Source: Bacillota bacterium
GTDB taxonomy: Bacteria; Bacillota; Clostridia; Acetivibrionales; DSM-1351
Length of the DNA: 46,123 nucleotides
NCBI GenBank assembly: GCA_023397905.1
Contig: JAEWSZ010000079.1
Location: 1-46,123 of the forward strand
Direction: 5' to 3'
The position numbers and the translations under genes are program-made. Under the pieces are notes generated by a model. That model worked only from the letters and a program-made list of their open reading frames with translations. It did not search any database and was not told the origin of the DNA. Of the stretch, positions 35,607-43,489 are shown one piece after another (position 1 is the first letter of the stretch; each line of letters begins with the position of its first letter).

Positions 35607-35745
35607 GGCGGTTGCTGTCACGGAGATGTCAAATGAAGCAAACGATATCGTTCTTCTGGATGCTTCCTTTTCAGCAATTGCCAGGGGACGCGGAATTTAC
35701 GAGAACTTTAAGCGGTTCATTGAGTTTCAACTGAAATGGGGATTG
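35607..35745 (+). pseudogene. P-type ATPase gene relic 3
   Basis: It matches the same region as relic 1 and continues further, through GGAATTTACGAGAACTTTAA and GCGGTTCAT (as at 33983-34012). It lacks the segment between GGAGA and TGTCAAA. The shared 12-base deletion is present. An open frame of 70 codons (35590-35802) runs through it but is only a remnant. Confidence 0.85.
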
Positions 35746-35884
35746 AATATTTTAGAAGAGAAAAATGATATCTTTCGTTTGCAAATTCCAATTTGTATTT
35801 GAAGTATGAGCATTTTGAGTAGTTGAGTTTTTTCGTATTATTTTGATATGGCGAAGTAAGATTATTTATTATTTGGGAGGCAAA

Positions 35885-36363
35885 ATGCGTGCAGAACAGG
35901 AAATGTTTAATTTAATTCTAAATATTGCAAAGAAAGATGAAAGAATTCGTGCAGTTTTTATGAATGGTTCAAGAACAAATCCGAATGCTGTAAAAGATAT
36001 TTTTCAGGATTATGATATTGTATATGTTGTTGAGGAAACAAGGTCTTTTCGTGAAGAGACGAAATGGATTGACCAATTTGGCGAATGGTTATATATGCAA
36101 TATCCTGAAGGCAATTCATTTTTTCAAAGTGATGTAGAAAATTGCTATGGTTGGCTTATACAGTTTACAGATGGAAACCGTCTTGATTACATGTATGCAC
36201 ATTAACACAAGCACTCTAATATATCAGAGAAGACAAACTGTGTAAAATACTGCTTGATAAAGGTAAGTGTTTACCAAGTATACCAGAGGCAACAGACGAA
36301 GATTTTTGGGTAAAGAAACCCACAGAGTGCCAATTCATGGAGGCATGTAAATTTTTAATATAA
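35885..36363 (+). pseudogene. Aminoglycoside 6-adenylyltransferase, ANT(6)/AadE type, truncated and frameshifted
   Basis: ATG 35885 with GGGAGG upstream reads MRAEQEMFNLILNIAKKDER, then the nucleotidyltransferase motif VFMNGSRTNPNAVKDIFQDY with DIVYVV, to GNRLDYMYAH and a stop at 36203. In a shifted frame from about 36223 it continues DKLCKILLDKGKCLPSIPEA and DFWVKKPTECQFMEAC to a stop at 36361-36363. Intact enzymes have about 285-300 residues; only about 155 remain. The stop lies in the palindromic repeat, so the C-terminal domain was removed there. Streptomycin resistance is not expected. Confidence 0.85.
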
Positions 36364-36398
36364 GGCGAAGGCTTTCAACCGTAATTGACTTTGGTAAG
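36361..36398 (-). repeat. Inverted partial copy of the AGTCAATTACGG repeat
   Basis: Read on the minus strand, TTACCAAAGTCAATTACGG and the following TTGAAAGCC match the left end of the 31507 element almost base for base. Only one end is present. It forms the 3' boundary of the ANT(6) relic. Confidence 0.65.
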
Positions 36399-36487
36399 GA
36401 TTTTATATAATTAAATGCCATATCACAAGTTATATCAAGTTTTTTGAGAATAAAAATGATATTATTTTTTGTAGGGAGTGATAGAAT

Positions 36488-36829
36488 CTGTCTGTAAAAA
36501 CAATGGAAAAAATGGTTGAATGGGTTGAAGATAATATAAAAGGGAATCCAACCCTGGGCGAGATGTCTGACTATGTCAGATATTCTTCTTTTTATTGTTC
36601 TATAAAATTTCATGATTATGTAGGGATAACCTTTAAGCAGTATATTGCAAAACGACGGATTAGCCTTGCGGAAAAAGAGATTATAACTACAAATCGCAGA
36701 TTTTTGGATATTGCATTGGATTATGGATTCTCAACTCAGGAAGCATTTACCAGAGCCTTTACCAAGGCGTATGGCTGCACACCGTCTAAATATCGCAAAC
36801 AGGCTGCAAAGGTGCGTTTTTCAGAATGA
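36488..36829 (+). CDS. Short AraC-type DNA-binding protein (DNA-binding domain only)
   Basis: A 113-residue double helix-turn-helix domain: LGEMSDYVRYSSFYCSIKFHDYVGITFKQYI, then FLDIALDYGFSTQEAFTRAF and GCTPSKYRK. Relatives I know continue with a GyrI-like effector domain to about 290 residues; here the protein ends right after the HTH, so it may be truncated. The start is uncertain: GGGAG is well placed for CTG 36488, giving SVKTMEKMVEWVEDNI as in relatives; ATG 36503 lacks a ribosome site. Confidence 0.65.
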   Translation: MSVKTMEKMVEWVEDNIKGNPTLGEMSDYVRYSSFYCSIKFHDYVGITFKQYIAKRRISLAEKEIITTNRRFLDIALDYGFSTQEAFTRAFTKAYGCTPSKYRKQAAKVRFSE

Positions 36830-36899
36830 AAGAGTTTGGGATTTTACAGCGTCAGCAGATGGATTCATACCCTTAATGAGAATATGAGGGGAAATAATA

Positions 36900-37775
36900 A
36901 TGTCAAAAGAAATCAGAAGAAATGATTTATGCTGGTGTGGCAGCTCCAAAAAATATAAGTTTTGCCATGCTGATTTAGAGGATAAGATTGAATTGTATAA
37001 AATGCAGGGGCACAAAGTCCCTACAAGAAAAATAATAAAAACTGCAGAACAGATAGACGGTATCAGACGAAGCGGAAAGGTTAATATAGCTGTTTTGGAC
37101 TATGTCGCACAACATATGAAAGCAGGCATAACCACAGAAGATATTGACCAACTTGTTTATCAGAAAACTGTTGAGTTGGGGGGAATACCCGCGCCACTGG
37201 GATATGAGGGTTTCACCAAAAGTACATGTACATCTGTGAATAATCAGGTTTGCCATGGCATTCCATCCGAAAAAGATATATTGAAGGATGGGGATATTAT
37301 AAATGTAGACGTTTCTACAATTTACAACGGTTATTTTTCAGATTCTTCAAGAATGTTTTGCATTGGTAATGTGAGTGAAGAAAACAGGATACTGGTACAC
37401 GTGGCAAAAGAGTGTGTTGAAAAAGGACTCGAAATGGTAAAACCTTGGGGTTTCCTGGGCGACATGGGCCAGGCGGTACATGAACATGCATTGAAAAATG
37501 GGTATTCAGTCGTAAGGGAAATAGGCGGGCATGGAATTGGCTTGGAGTTCCACGAAGAACCATGGGTAAGCCATGTGTCCCAAAAAGGAAAAGAAATGTT
37601 GTTAGTTCCCGGAATGATATTTACAATTGAACCAATGATAAATAAAGGGACAGATAAGATATTTATGGACAGGGAAAATGGATGGACTGTTTATACCGCA
37701 GACGGCAAGCCATCCGCACAGTGGGAAGTCATGGTATTGATAACCGATGAGGGGTATGAGATTTTGGCGTATTAA
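36900..37775 (+). CDS. Methionine aminopeptidase type I with N-terminal SEC-C zinc motif
   Basis: A 291-residue protein. Residues 1-30 are a SEC-C motif (RNDLCWCGSSKKYKFCH), and the rest is the pita-bread metalloprotease fold. Metal ligands are visible in order: Asp in INVDVS, Asp in FSDSS, His in GGHGIG, Glu in TIEPM and Glu in QWEVM. It removes the initiator Met from nascent proteins. SEC-C forms occur as additional MAPs in clostridia and bacilli, and the tail may aid ribosome contact (inference). As it stands in an accessory region, it is probably not the only MAP of the cell. Confidence 0.93.
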   Translation: MSKEIRRNDLCWCGSSKKYKFCHADLEDKIELYKMQGHKVPTRKIIKTAEQIDGIRRSGKVNIAVLDYVAQHMKAGITTEDIDQLVYQKTVELGGIPAPLGYEGFTKSTCTSVNNQVCHGIPSEKDILKDGDIINVDVSTIYNGYFSDSSRMFCIGNVSEENRILVHVAKECVEKGLEMVKPWGFLGDMGQAVHEHALKNGYSVVREIGGHGIGLEFHEEPWVSHVSQKGKEMLLVPGMIFTIEPMINKGTDKIFMDRENGWTVYTADGKPSAQWEVMVLITDEGYEILAY

Positions 37776-37822
37776 TCATATATATTGAACAGTAGCTTGA
37801 ATATAAAAAGTTTTTAAATGAG

Positions 37823-38128
37823 GTGAATATTACGGGTATTGACAATAATACAATTAATAAGCTTACCGGCAAGCTGAATGAAATCCTTCAATTGGAGCTG
37901 GAAGCAGGCAATAAGATAGTTGAAACATATGAGGGGGACTGGCCTTATCCCAATTCCATAATGATATTTTTAGGTAAGCCTTTTAAAACGCCAATACTTC
38001 GTGATTTAGGCGATATCAGGTTCAATAATGTTAACGATCCGCATTATTGGAAGGCGGAGTATGTTGATTCAAATAATAAAATGTGGCTTTGCTGCAGATT
38101 TGACGGCCCGGACTTTGAACCGTTGTAG
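37823..38128 (+). CDS. Small uncharacterised protein
   Basis: A 101-residue acidic, soluble protein read from GTG 37823; the ribosome site is weak, so the start is uncertain. Notable segments are ETYEGDWPYPNSIMIFLGKP and HYWKAEYVDSNNKMWLCCRF. I do not recognise it. Codon use looks like the neighbouring MAP and S66 genes. Confidence 0.5.
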   Translation: MNITGIDNNTINKLTGKLNEILQLELEAGNKIVETYEGDWPYPNSIMIFLGKPFKTPILRDLGDIRFNNVNDPHYWKAEYVDSNNKMWLCCRFDGPDFEPL

Positions 38129-38235
38129 AAATTTCGGCTGCCCCGGCCCGGCATGTGTGCGTCAGTCCAATATACACAGAAATAGTACGTTAAAAACAGG
38201 CTGTGTTAATTACAGGTTTAAAGGAGCTGAAAGTG

Positions 38236-39135
38236 ATGATTGCAGACAGGATCAATTACGGCGATACGATTGGATTGGTGTCTCCCAGCCATATAGCTGA
38301 GCCACATAGATATGAGCGTATTATATCCGCCCTGGAATCCGCGGGATTTAAGGTCAAAACCGGAAAGAACCTTTATAAAAATACATACGGATATTCCGCG
38401 ACAGAATTGGAAAGAGCAGAAGACTTTAACGATATGTTTTCGGATGATGATGTAAAAATGGTTTTCTTCGGCGGCGGTGAAGGCGGAAACGAGATACTCC
38501 CGTATATAGATTTTGAAAATATAGCCGGACATCCCAAAATAGTCTGCAGTTACAGCGACGGCACCACCATTTTGAATGCAATATACTCAAAAACAGGATT
38601 AATCACATATTACGGACAAGCTCCCGGAATTTTTGAAGATTTACGGTACTATGACCATATGCAGTTTTCTTCTCACTTCATAGACGGGTATACCGGAGTG
38701 TTCACAAGTAACAGTAAATGGAAGACAATAAATAAAGGTGTTTGCGAGGGTATACTCATAGGTGGTTATACAAGAAATTTTGCGCTGCTCACGGGCAGTG
38801 CCTATTTTTCATATGATGACAGGCAGAAATACATCCTGTTCCTGGAGGACCACGAAAAATTTTGTGAAATCAATGAAGTCAGTTCATATATAGCACATAT
38901 AGAACAAAGCAGCTTTGTGAGAAATGTTGCCGGACTTATTTTCGGGCATTATTCAACAACGCCGTATCCGGAATTGTTCCGGAGGCTTGAACGGTTCGGG
39001 AAAAAATATAATGTACCCGTCGCGTATTGCGACGATTTCGGGCACGGTGCAGATCACGCCATACTGCCTATTGGAAGCACTGCAAGATTGGATATGGACA
39101 GAGTAATATTCGAATTTTTTAATCCCCCGCTGTAA
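38236..39135 (+). CDS. S66 family serine peptidase (LD-carboxypeptidase/MccF-like)
   Basis: A 299-residue S66 peptidase. The nucleophile Ser is in CSYSDGTTILNA, the Glu of the triad is in FLEDHEKFCEINEVSS, and the His is in DFGHGADHAILPIG. S66 enzymes include LD-carboxypeptidases that trim murein tetrapeptides and MccF, which cleaves toxic aminoacyl-nucleotides such as processed microcin C. A cytosolic enzyme without signal peptide in this context could be of either kind. AAGGAG precedes the ATG (GTG 38233 is also possible). Confidence 0.88.
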   Translation: MIADRINYGDTIGLVSPSHIAEPHRYERIISALESAGFKVKTGKNLYKNTYGYSATELERAEDFNDMFSDDDVKMVFFGGGEGGNEILPYIDFENIAGHPKIVCSYSDGTTILNAIYSKTGLITYYGQAPGIFEDLRYYDHMQFSSHFIDGYTGVFTSNSKWKTINKGVCEGILIGGYTRNFALLTGSAYFSYDDRQKYILFLEDHEKFCEINEVSSYIAHIEQSSFVRNVAGLIFGHYSTTPYPELFRRLERFGKKYNVPVAYCDDFGHGADHAILPIGSTARLDMDRVIFEFFNPPL

Positions 39136-39191
39136 GAATAATTGAAATATCCGGCCGGATCTGTGTGTGGGCTCCGGTATACGCACCACAG

Positions 39192-40061
39192 TCAGATCAG
39201 ATACATCTGCTCGCTTTTTCCCTTTTCCTCAAAGGTGTTCATATATTCGAATACATTGGCGGTGCCGCACAGGATTCCGTTGCTTTTACATTCCGAACGC
39301 AGTATTTTCATGAGCATGCCGTTATTGTCACTGTTGCATTCATAGGAATTGCCGAATTTTTTAATATATTGCTGCTTCATGCCGGGGAAATGTTTGTCCA
39401 GCTTGCTGTAGAAATATTCCCGGTTGCCGTCCCTCAGTGTCAGCCCGAATCCAAAGCACAGGACAGCCCGCACCTTTGCCCGGATACAGTAGTCCAGCAG
39501 CCCACGCAGGTTTTCTTCGCTGTCGTTGATAAAGGGCAGAAAAGGCGAAAGCCATACCACAGTCGGAATGCCGTGATCCCTCATGGCTTCCAGGACCTCA
39601 AACCGCTGACGCGTGGTGGAAACCGCCGGCTCCAGGATTTTGCACAGGGCCTCGTCATAAGTGGTCAGCGTCATCTGAACCACGCATTTTGTCTGGCGGT
39701 TGATTGCCTGCAGCAGGTCCATATCGCGCAAGATACGGGAGGATTTGGTCTGGATAGCAAGCCCGAAGCCGTATTGCAAAATCAATTCCAGACAGCGCCG
39801 TGTGATTTGCAGCTTCTCCTCTATGTGCATATACGGGTCGCACATGGCGCCGGTGCCGATCATACCCCGCTTCCGCTTGCGGCGGAGTTCATTTTCAAGC
39901 ATTTCAGGGGCATTTTTCTTGACCTCGATATCCTCAAAATCGTGCTCCATCTGGTAGCATTTGCTCCGGCTGTCGCAGTAAATACAGCCGTGGGTGCAGC
40001 CATGGTACAGATTCATGCCGTTTTTAGGAGACAGTATGGACTTGTATTGTCTGTAGTGCAT
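39192..40061 (-). CDS. Radical SAM protein (SplB/Rv2578c-like)
   Basis: A 289-residue radical SAM enzyme with the cluster motif CTHGCIYC (CxxxCxxC) near residues 21-28. GTGAMCDPY (SAM-binding GGE-like region) and IQTKSSRILRDMDLL follow, as in the SPL-like/Rv2578c group. The reaction is unknown. The start is ATG 40061, with AAGGTG six bases upstream; the upstream ATG 40103 would add 14 residues without a ribosome site. It is the only minus-strand gene of the accessory region and is convergent with the S66 gene. Confidence 0.85.
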   Translation of the reverse strand: MHYRQYKSILSPKNGMNLYHGCTHGCIYCDSRSKCYQMEHDFEDIEVKKNAPEMLENELRRKRKRGMIGTGAMCDPYMHIEEKLQITRRCLELILQYGFGLAIQTKSSRILRDMDLLQAINRQTKCVVQMTLTTYDEALCKILEPAVSTTRQRFEVLEAMRDHGIPTVVWLSPFLPFINDSEENLRGLLDYCIRAKVRAVLCFGFGLTLRDGNREYFYSKLDKHFPGMKQQYIKKFGNSYECNSDNNGMLMKILRSECKSNGILCGTANVFEYMNTFEEKGKSEQMYLI

Positions 40062-40230
40062 GAAATTCACCTTTTCTTCGCTGATAGAGTCATTATACAA
40101 CATTTAACCTGGCAGCAGTGTGTCATATTATAAATATTTACTATAACTATAGGCAATAGAGTAATGGGTAATTTTCTATTGCGCTGGGATTTGAGCAGAA
40201 AAAATTAGAAATTCTGTTGACTGTATCTAA

Positions 40231-40259
40231 TTGTATACGCAGCTATAATATGGTAAAAT
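40231..40259 (+). promoter_or_regulatory. Repeated promoter module, copy E
   Basis: TTGTAT (40231-40236), a 17-bp spacer and TAAAAT (40254-40259), then GTTGCCTGTG. It is the most diverged of the five copies; it lies 42 bases before the next gene. Confidence 0.55.
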
Positions 40260-40300
40260 GTTGCCTGTGTGGAGATGCTGATCCGGGGGAGTTGTAATCT

Positions 40301-40675
40301 ATGAACGAAAAGAGACCTTTAATAGTGACATTTATAGCAGATATATCTTTTTTAGGAGCTGTATTATCAATATTGATAATGCTGTTTCCTGAGTTGTTCG
40401 CACGGTTTGGATTTCATGTGAGCCCATTGCCCATATTTTCAGAAAGCATAATGATGGTATTGCTGCCTGTAGTTTTGCTGATTGCCGCTCTGGGGTTTTT
40501 AAAGCTCAAAGCTTGGGGCTATTGGCTACTGGTGGCTTATAACGTGTCTTATTTAGCAGTGAGTATTATCTGGGGGATACAGAATGAACATCTGTTCTCT
40601 ATAACTACATTTTTTGAACTGCTGTTTATTATACCTACAAAAAGGTATTTTGATAAAAAGCTTTCTGTTATATAA
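40301..40675 (+). CDS. Small membrane protein, unknown
   Basis: A 124-residue protein with four predicted membrane helices (about residues 10-30, 45-68, 72-92 and 98-115) and a basic C-terminal end (PTKRYFDKK). GGGGGAG precedes the ATG. It is transcribed from promoter module E. I do not recognise the family. Confidence 0.7.
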   Translation: MNEKRPLIVTFIADISFLGAVLSILIMLFPELFARFGFHVSPLPIFSESIMMVLLPVVLLIAALGFLKLKAWGYWLLVAYNVSYLAVSIIWGIQNEHLFSITTFFELLFIIPTKRYFDKKLSVI

Positions 40676-40741
40676 TCAGATACCTTTAAGGGATAAAAAA
40701 TTTATGGCAATGAAGTTGCAAAAAAAACCGGAGGTGCCATG

Positions 40742-41863
40742 GTGATGAAACATGATATGGATCTGGCCTGTTTTTTACCAAAGGGACAAGTTGTATGTGA
40801 GCACAGGGATAGCATGCTTTATATGAGGACTAACAGGGCGATACCCTCCCAACATTTCGCTGCGGAGCATTTGTCTGTAAACTCATACATTTACCTGCCC
40901 GATAAATATAAATTGCCGCTGAGGATTGATATAACCGCAAAAATTGATGCTCCCGGATTATACGTACTTTTAGGGAAAGGGCATGTAAATTTTGGTACTT
41001 TATGGTCCGACAACAGGCGTATAGACGATATTGCGGCTCCGGCAGGAAAAACGGTATATTATCATAATCGTATGAATCTGGACGAGTTTTCCAATATTTC
41101 GTTGCTGTATGATCTCAAGGAAATGCAGATTATAATCGACGGAGAGGAAAGATACTATTCAAAAAAAGAAAGATACATGAAATCTACGGCATTCAATGAA
41201 ATGAATAAGGATGGTTTCCAACTGAAAATCGCTTGTGACAAACTGGTGAATTTATGTATAAAATCGGTTGCCATAACCGAATACAGCCATACCTGCGGGA
41301 TTGTCCATCAGGAGGCAGAACCGCCGGCCGCCGTTACAAAAAATATTGATTTGGAACCCGGAGAAAAACCGGCCTTTGAAAAGTGCATATCCTTCCTGCC
41401 TGCACATATCCGGGACGAAATTTTTAAAACCGACGAATATTTAAGAACACTGAGGCCATTGAAATTTAAAAGGCAAATAGAAAAAAACGGCAACAAAATA
41501 ACATATATTGCAGCGGATTATGGGCTTTCCTATGCCATATATTTAAGCAATGACATTTTTGACCACTCTCTGCAATGGTATGTCATAACAAACGGTAAGC
41601 CCGAGACATGGCACAGAAAAGCCGATATGATGGAAGAAACCCTGAACAGTCTGGTTCATACGGCACCTGAATTCGCGGAACGTATGTTTTTCAATCTGGA
41701 TGATTGTGTGGGCTGCTACAAAAATTGTCTGGTAAGAACCCGGTACAGGTTGTATGATAAGCATAAGGCTGTTTGCCATGGCAAGCTGAAATTTAAAATG
41801 AGTACTTCCGGTTTTAAGGACGTCCATACATTTATTTCAGAAGTAAACAACATTTTGAGTTAG
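40742..41863 (+). CDS. Uncharacterised protein with Cys-rich C-terminus
   Basis: A 373-residue cytosolic protein. The N-terminal half (to about residue 190) has a strand-rich pattern with AAEHLSVNSYIYLPDKYKLP and RIDITAKIDAPGLYVLLGKG, suggestive of a beta-sandwich. The C-terminal half has a helical segment and DDCVGCYKNCLVRTRYRLYD with a further Cys (AVCHGK), a probable metal site. GGAGGT favours GTG 40742 or ATG 40745 over ATG 40739. I do not recognise the family. Confidence 0.7.
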   Translation: MMKHDMDLACFLPKGQVVCEHRDSMLYMRTNRAIPSQHFAAEHLSVNSYIYLPDKYKLPLRIDITAKIDAPGLYVLLGKGHVNFGTLWSDNRRIDDIAAPAGKTVYYHNRMNLDEFSNISLLYDLKEMQIIIDGEERYYSKKERYMKSTAFNEMNKDGFQLKIACDKLVNLCIKSVAITEYSHTCGIVHQEAEPPAAVTKNIDLEPGEKPAFEKCISFLPAHIRDEIFKTDEYLRTLRPLKFKRQIEKNGNKITYIAADYGLSYAIYLSNDIFDHSLQWYVITNGKPETWHRKADMMEETLNSLVHTAPEFAERMFFNLDDCVGCYKNCLVRTRYRLYDKHKAVCHGKLKFKMSTSGFKDVHTFISEVNNILS

Positions 41864-41874
41864 GCTGTAAAATG

Positions 41875-41902
41875 ATCTGTAAGTATTAATCTGTAAGTAT
41901 TA
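41875..41902. repeat. Exact 14-bp tandem duplication
   Basis: ATCTGTAAGTATTA occurs twice head to tail just upstream of the acetyltransferase ribosome site, probably from recent slippage. Confidence 0.8.
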
Positions 41903-41918
41903 AAAGGGGGGAACCCGC

Positions 41919-42347
41919 TTGAAAATCCGGAATGCTGAAACGAAGGACTTTAATGAGATACTGCCATTGTTCTTCCAGCTTTGGCCCAATAAGAGTATCA
42001 ATGAATGCGAATTGAAAAAAGTTTTTAAAAGGGGTATTGCATCGGAAAAGGACGAATATTTTTTAGCTGAAGTTAATGGGGTCACAATTGGATTCTGCGC
42101 ATATGGCATAATGAATAATTTTTGGCAGGAAGGCTGCATTGGATACATATACACATTGATAGTGGATGAAAAGCACAGGGGAAAAGGAGTTGGCAAGGCT
42201 TTGCTGGAAGCTGCATGTATGAAAGCCAAGACTTTGGGATGTAAGAAGATGGAGTTGGATTCGGGGTTTCACAGAGAGAATGCCCATCGGTTTTATGAAA
42301 ATAATCAATTTGTAAAGAGAGCATTCCTTTTTTCCATGGATTTATAA
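41919..42347 (+). CDS. GNAT family N-acetyltransferase
   Basis: A 142-residue acetyltransferase with motif A in YIYTLIVDEKHRGKGVGKAL, then CKKMELDSGFHRENAHRFYE and a C-terminal aromatic strand, as in AAC(6')-like and related small GNATs. The substrate is unknown. The TTG start follows GGGGGGAA by about seven bases. Confidence 0.87.
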   Translation: MKIRNAETKDFNEILPLFFQLWPNKSINECELKKVFKRGIASEKDEYFLAEVNGVTIGFCAYGIMNNFWQEGCIGYIYTLIVDEKHRGKGVGKALLEAACMKAKTLGCKKMELDSGFHRENAHRFYENNQFVKRAFLFSMDL

Positions 42348-42369
42348 TTTATAGACTTTTATATTTAGC

Positions 42370-42643
42370 TTTGCATATTTTATTGGAGAAAAATACAAGG
42401 TACTGGGGAGCTTTCGGAAGTAACAGGCTTATTGGCTGGCGTAATCGGATGTGGATATGAAGGCCGGTACGGCTTGCTAAGAAGCGCTTTGGTTGATAAT
42501 AAGACTATTGGACAAAGTTGGGATTTGAGAGGGTAACGGTTGAAGCAGCTGTGGGGAAATTGCCCAATGTCCCACAGGTAAAATTATTATACGACCTGGG
42601 ATGGCTTCCTACTGAAATTGCTTTCAAATTAGATCTATTATGA
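42370..42643 (+). pseudogene. Decayed acetyltransferase-like gene
   Basis: Segments of one protein can be read in shifting frames: WGAFGSNRLIG, then VIGCGYEGRYGLLRSALVDN, then, after a gap, DKVG in one frame and FERVTVEAAVGKLPNVPQV through GWLPTEIAFKLDLL (42524-42643) in another. The order suits a GNAT-type protein with its acetyl-CoA loop deleted. There is no intact start. Confidence 0.6.
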
Positions 42644-42666
42644 CCTGTCAGAAGGAGGAAACAACT

Positions 42667-43275
42667 GTGATGATTAAGCGGATGCCGTTTAAACGGCCCA
42701 CTACACATTATGATGAACGTATAAAGGACATTGACGAACAGATATGCAAACTGATAAGGGAACGCAAGGAGCTTTCGAACAACAATCCAGGCTTCCCGCA
42801 GCTGGAGTATATTTCCGGATGGGCTGAGAAATTCGGGTTATATGAGGAATTATTACAGTCGCTGTTCGGGACGCTTTTGCACGAAGAGCTGTTACGGCCT
42901 TGGGTTGAGCCGGAAGACTTCCGGATGAATATACCTGTGCTGAAAGCGTCGGAGACGGATAAATGTTTTTTCTCGGTGCCGTTTATAAGGCAGTACTCAA
43001 ACTGCAGTGTGGTAAATTTCAATGTGGACTGGGAAGCTGCAAAAGAATCTCCTGAAAAACAGAGGCCTTACAGACGTTTTGAACTGTGCCTTGGACCGGC
43101 TTATGACTGCCGGATGGCAGGCGGCGGAGGGACGGGAGAGCACTACTCATATAACTTTGTTGTGACGCCGGCGCTGCCTGACGATCCCTCGGGACTCGAC
43201 CTGGTTTTTAAAGAATTTAATGAGTTGTCTATGAGTGATCTTACGGGTTTTGAGGTGACAATTCATCTGGAATAA
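42667..43275 (+). CDS. Uncharacterised protein with chorismate-mutase-like N-terminal helix
   Basis: A 202-residue soluble protein. AAGGAGGA favours GTG 42667 or ATG 42670; ATG 42640 lies upstream of that site. Residues about 17-36 (ERIKDIDEQICKLIRERKEL) resemble the first helix of chorismate mutase-type proteins, but the rest does not. A Gly-rich loop (MAGGGGTGEHY) lies near residue 155. I do not recognise the family. Its codon use resembles the core part, so it probably marks the right border of the accessory region. Confidence 0.65.
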   Translation: MMIKRMPFKRPTTHYDERIKDIDEQICKLIRERKELSNNNPGFPQLEYISGWAEKFGLYEELLQSLFGTLLHEELLRPWVEPEDFRMNIPVLKASETDKCFFSVPFIRQYSNCSVVNFNVDWEAAKESPEKQRPYRRFELCLGPAYDCRMAGGGGTGEHYSYNFVVTPALPDDPSGLDLVFKEFNELSMSDLTGFEVTIHLE

Positions 43276-43489
43276 ATTTATACTTAGGAATAGCTTTAAA
43301 GAGTAATTATGTGGCAAATCACGAAACGCAGCCTGTTTGCAGCCTGAAACAGCGTGCGGGAAATATTTCCGGAAAAAATAAAGAAAATATACATAAATGT
43401 TAAAATTATGCAGCAATTTTTATTAACTTGTTATATAATATATTTTATTGGAAACGACCTGTGAAATAGAAGTATGGGAGTGATGAAAG

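Noticed and set aside
39165..40133. A 322-codon open frame on the plus strand opposite the radical SAM gene
   Set aside because: It is antisense to a well-supported radical SAM protein with CxxxCxxC, has no family motifs and no ribosome site; it is a shadow of the real gene.
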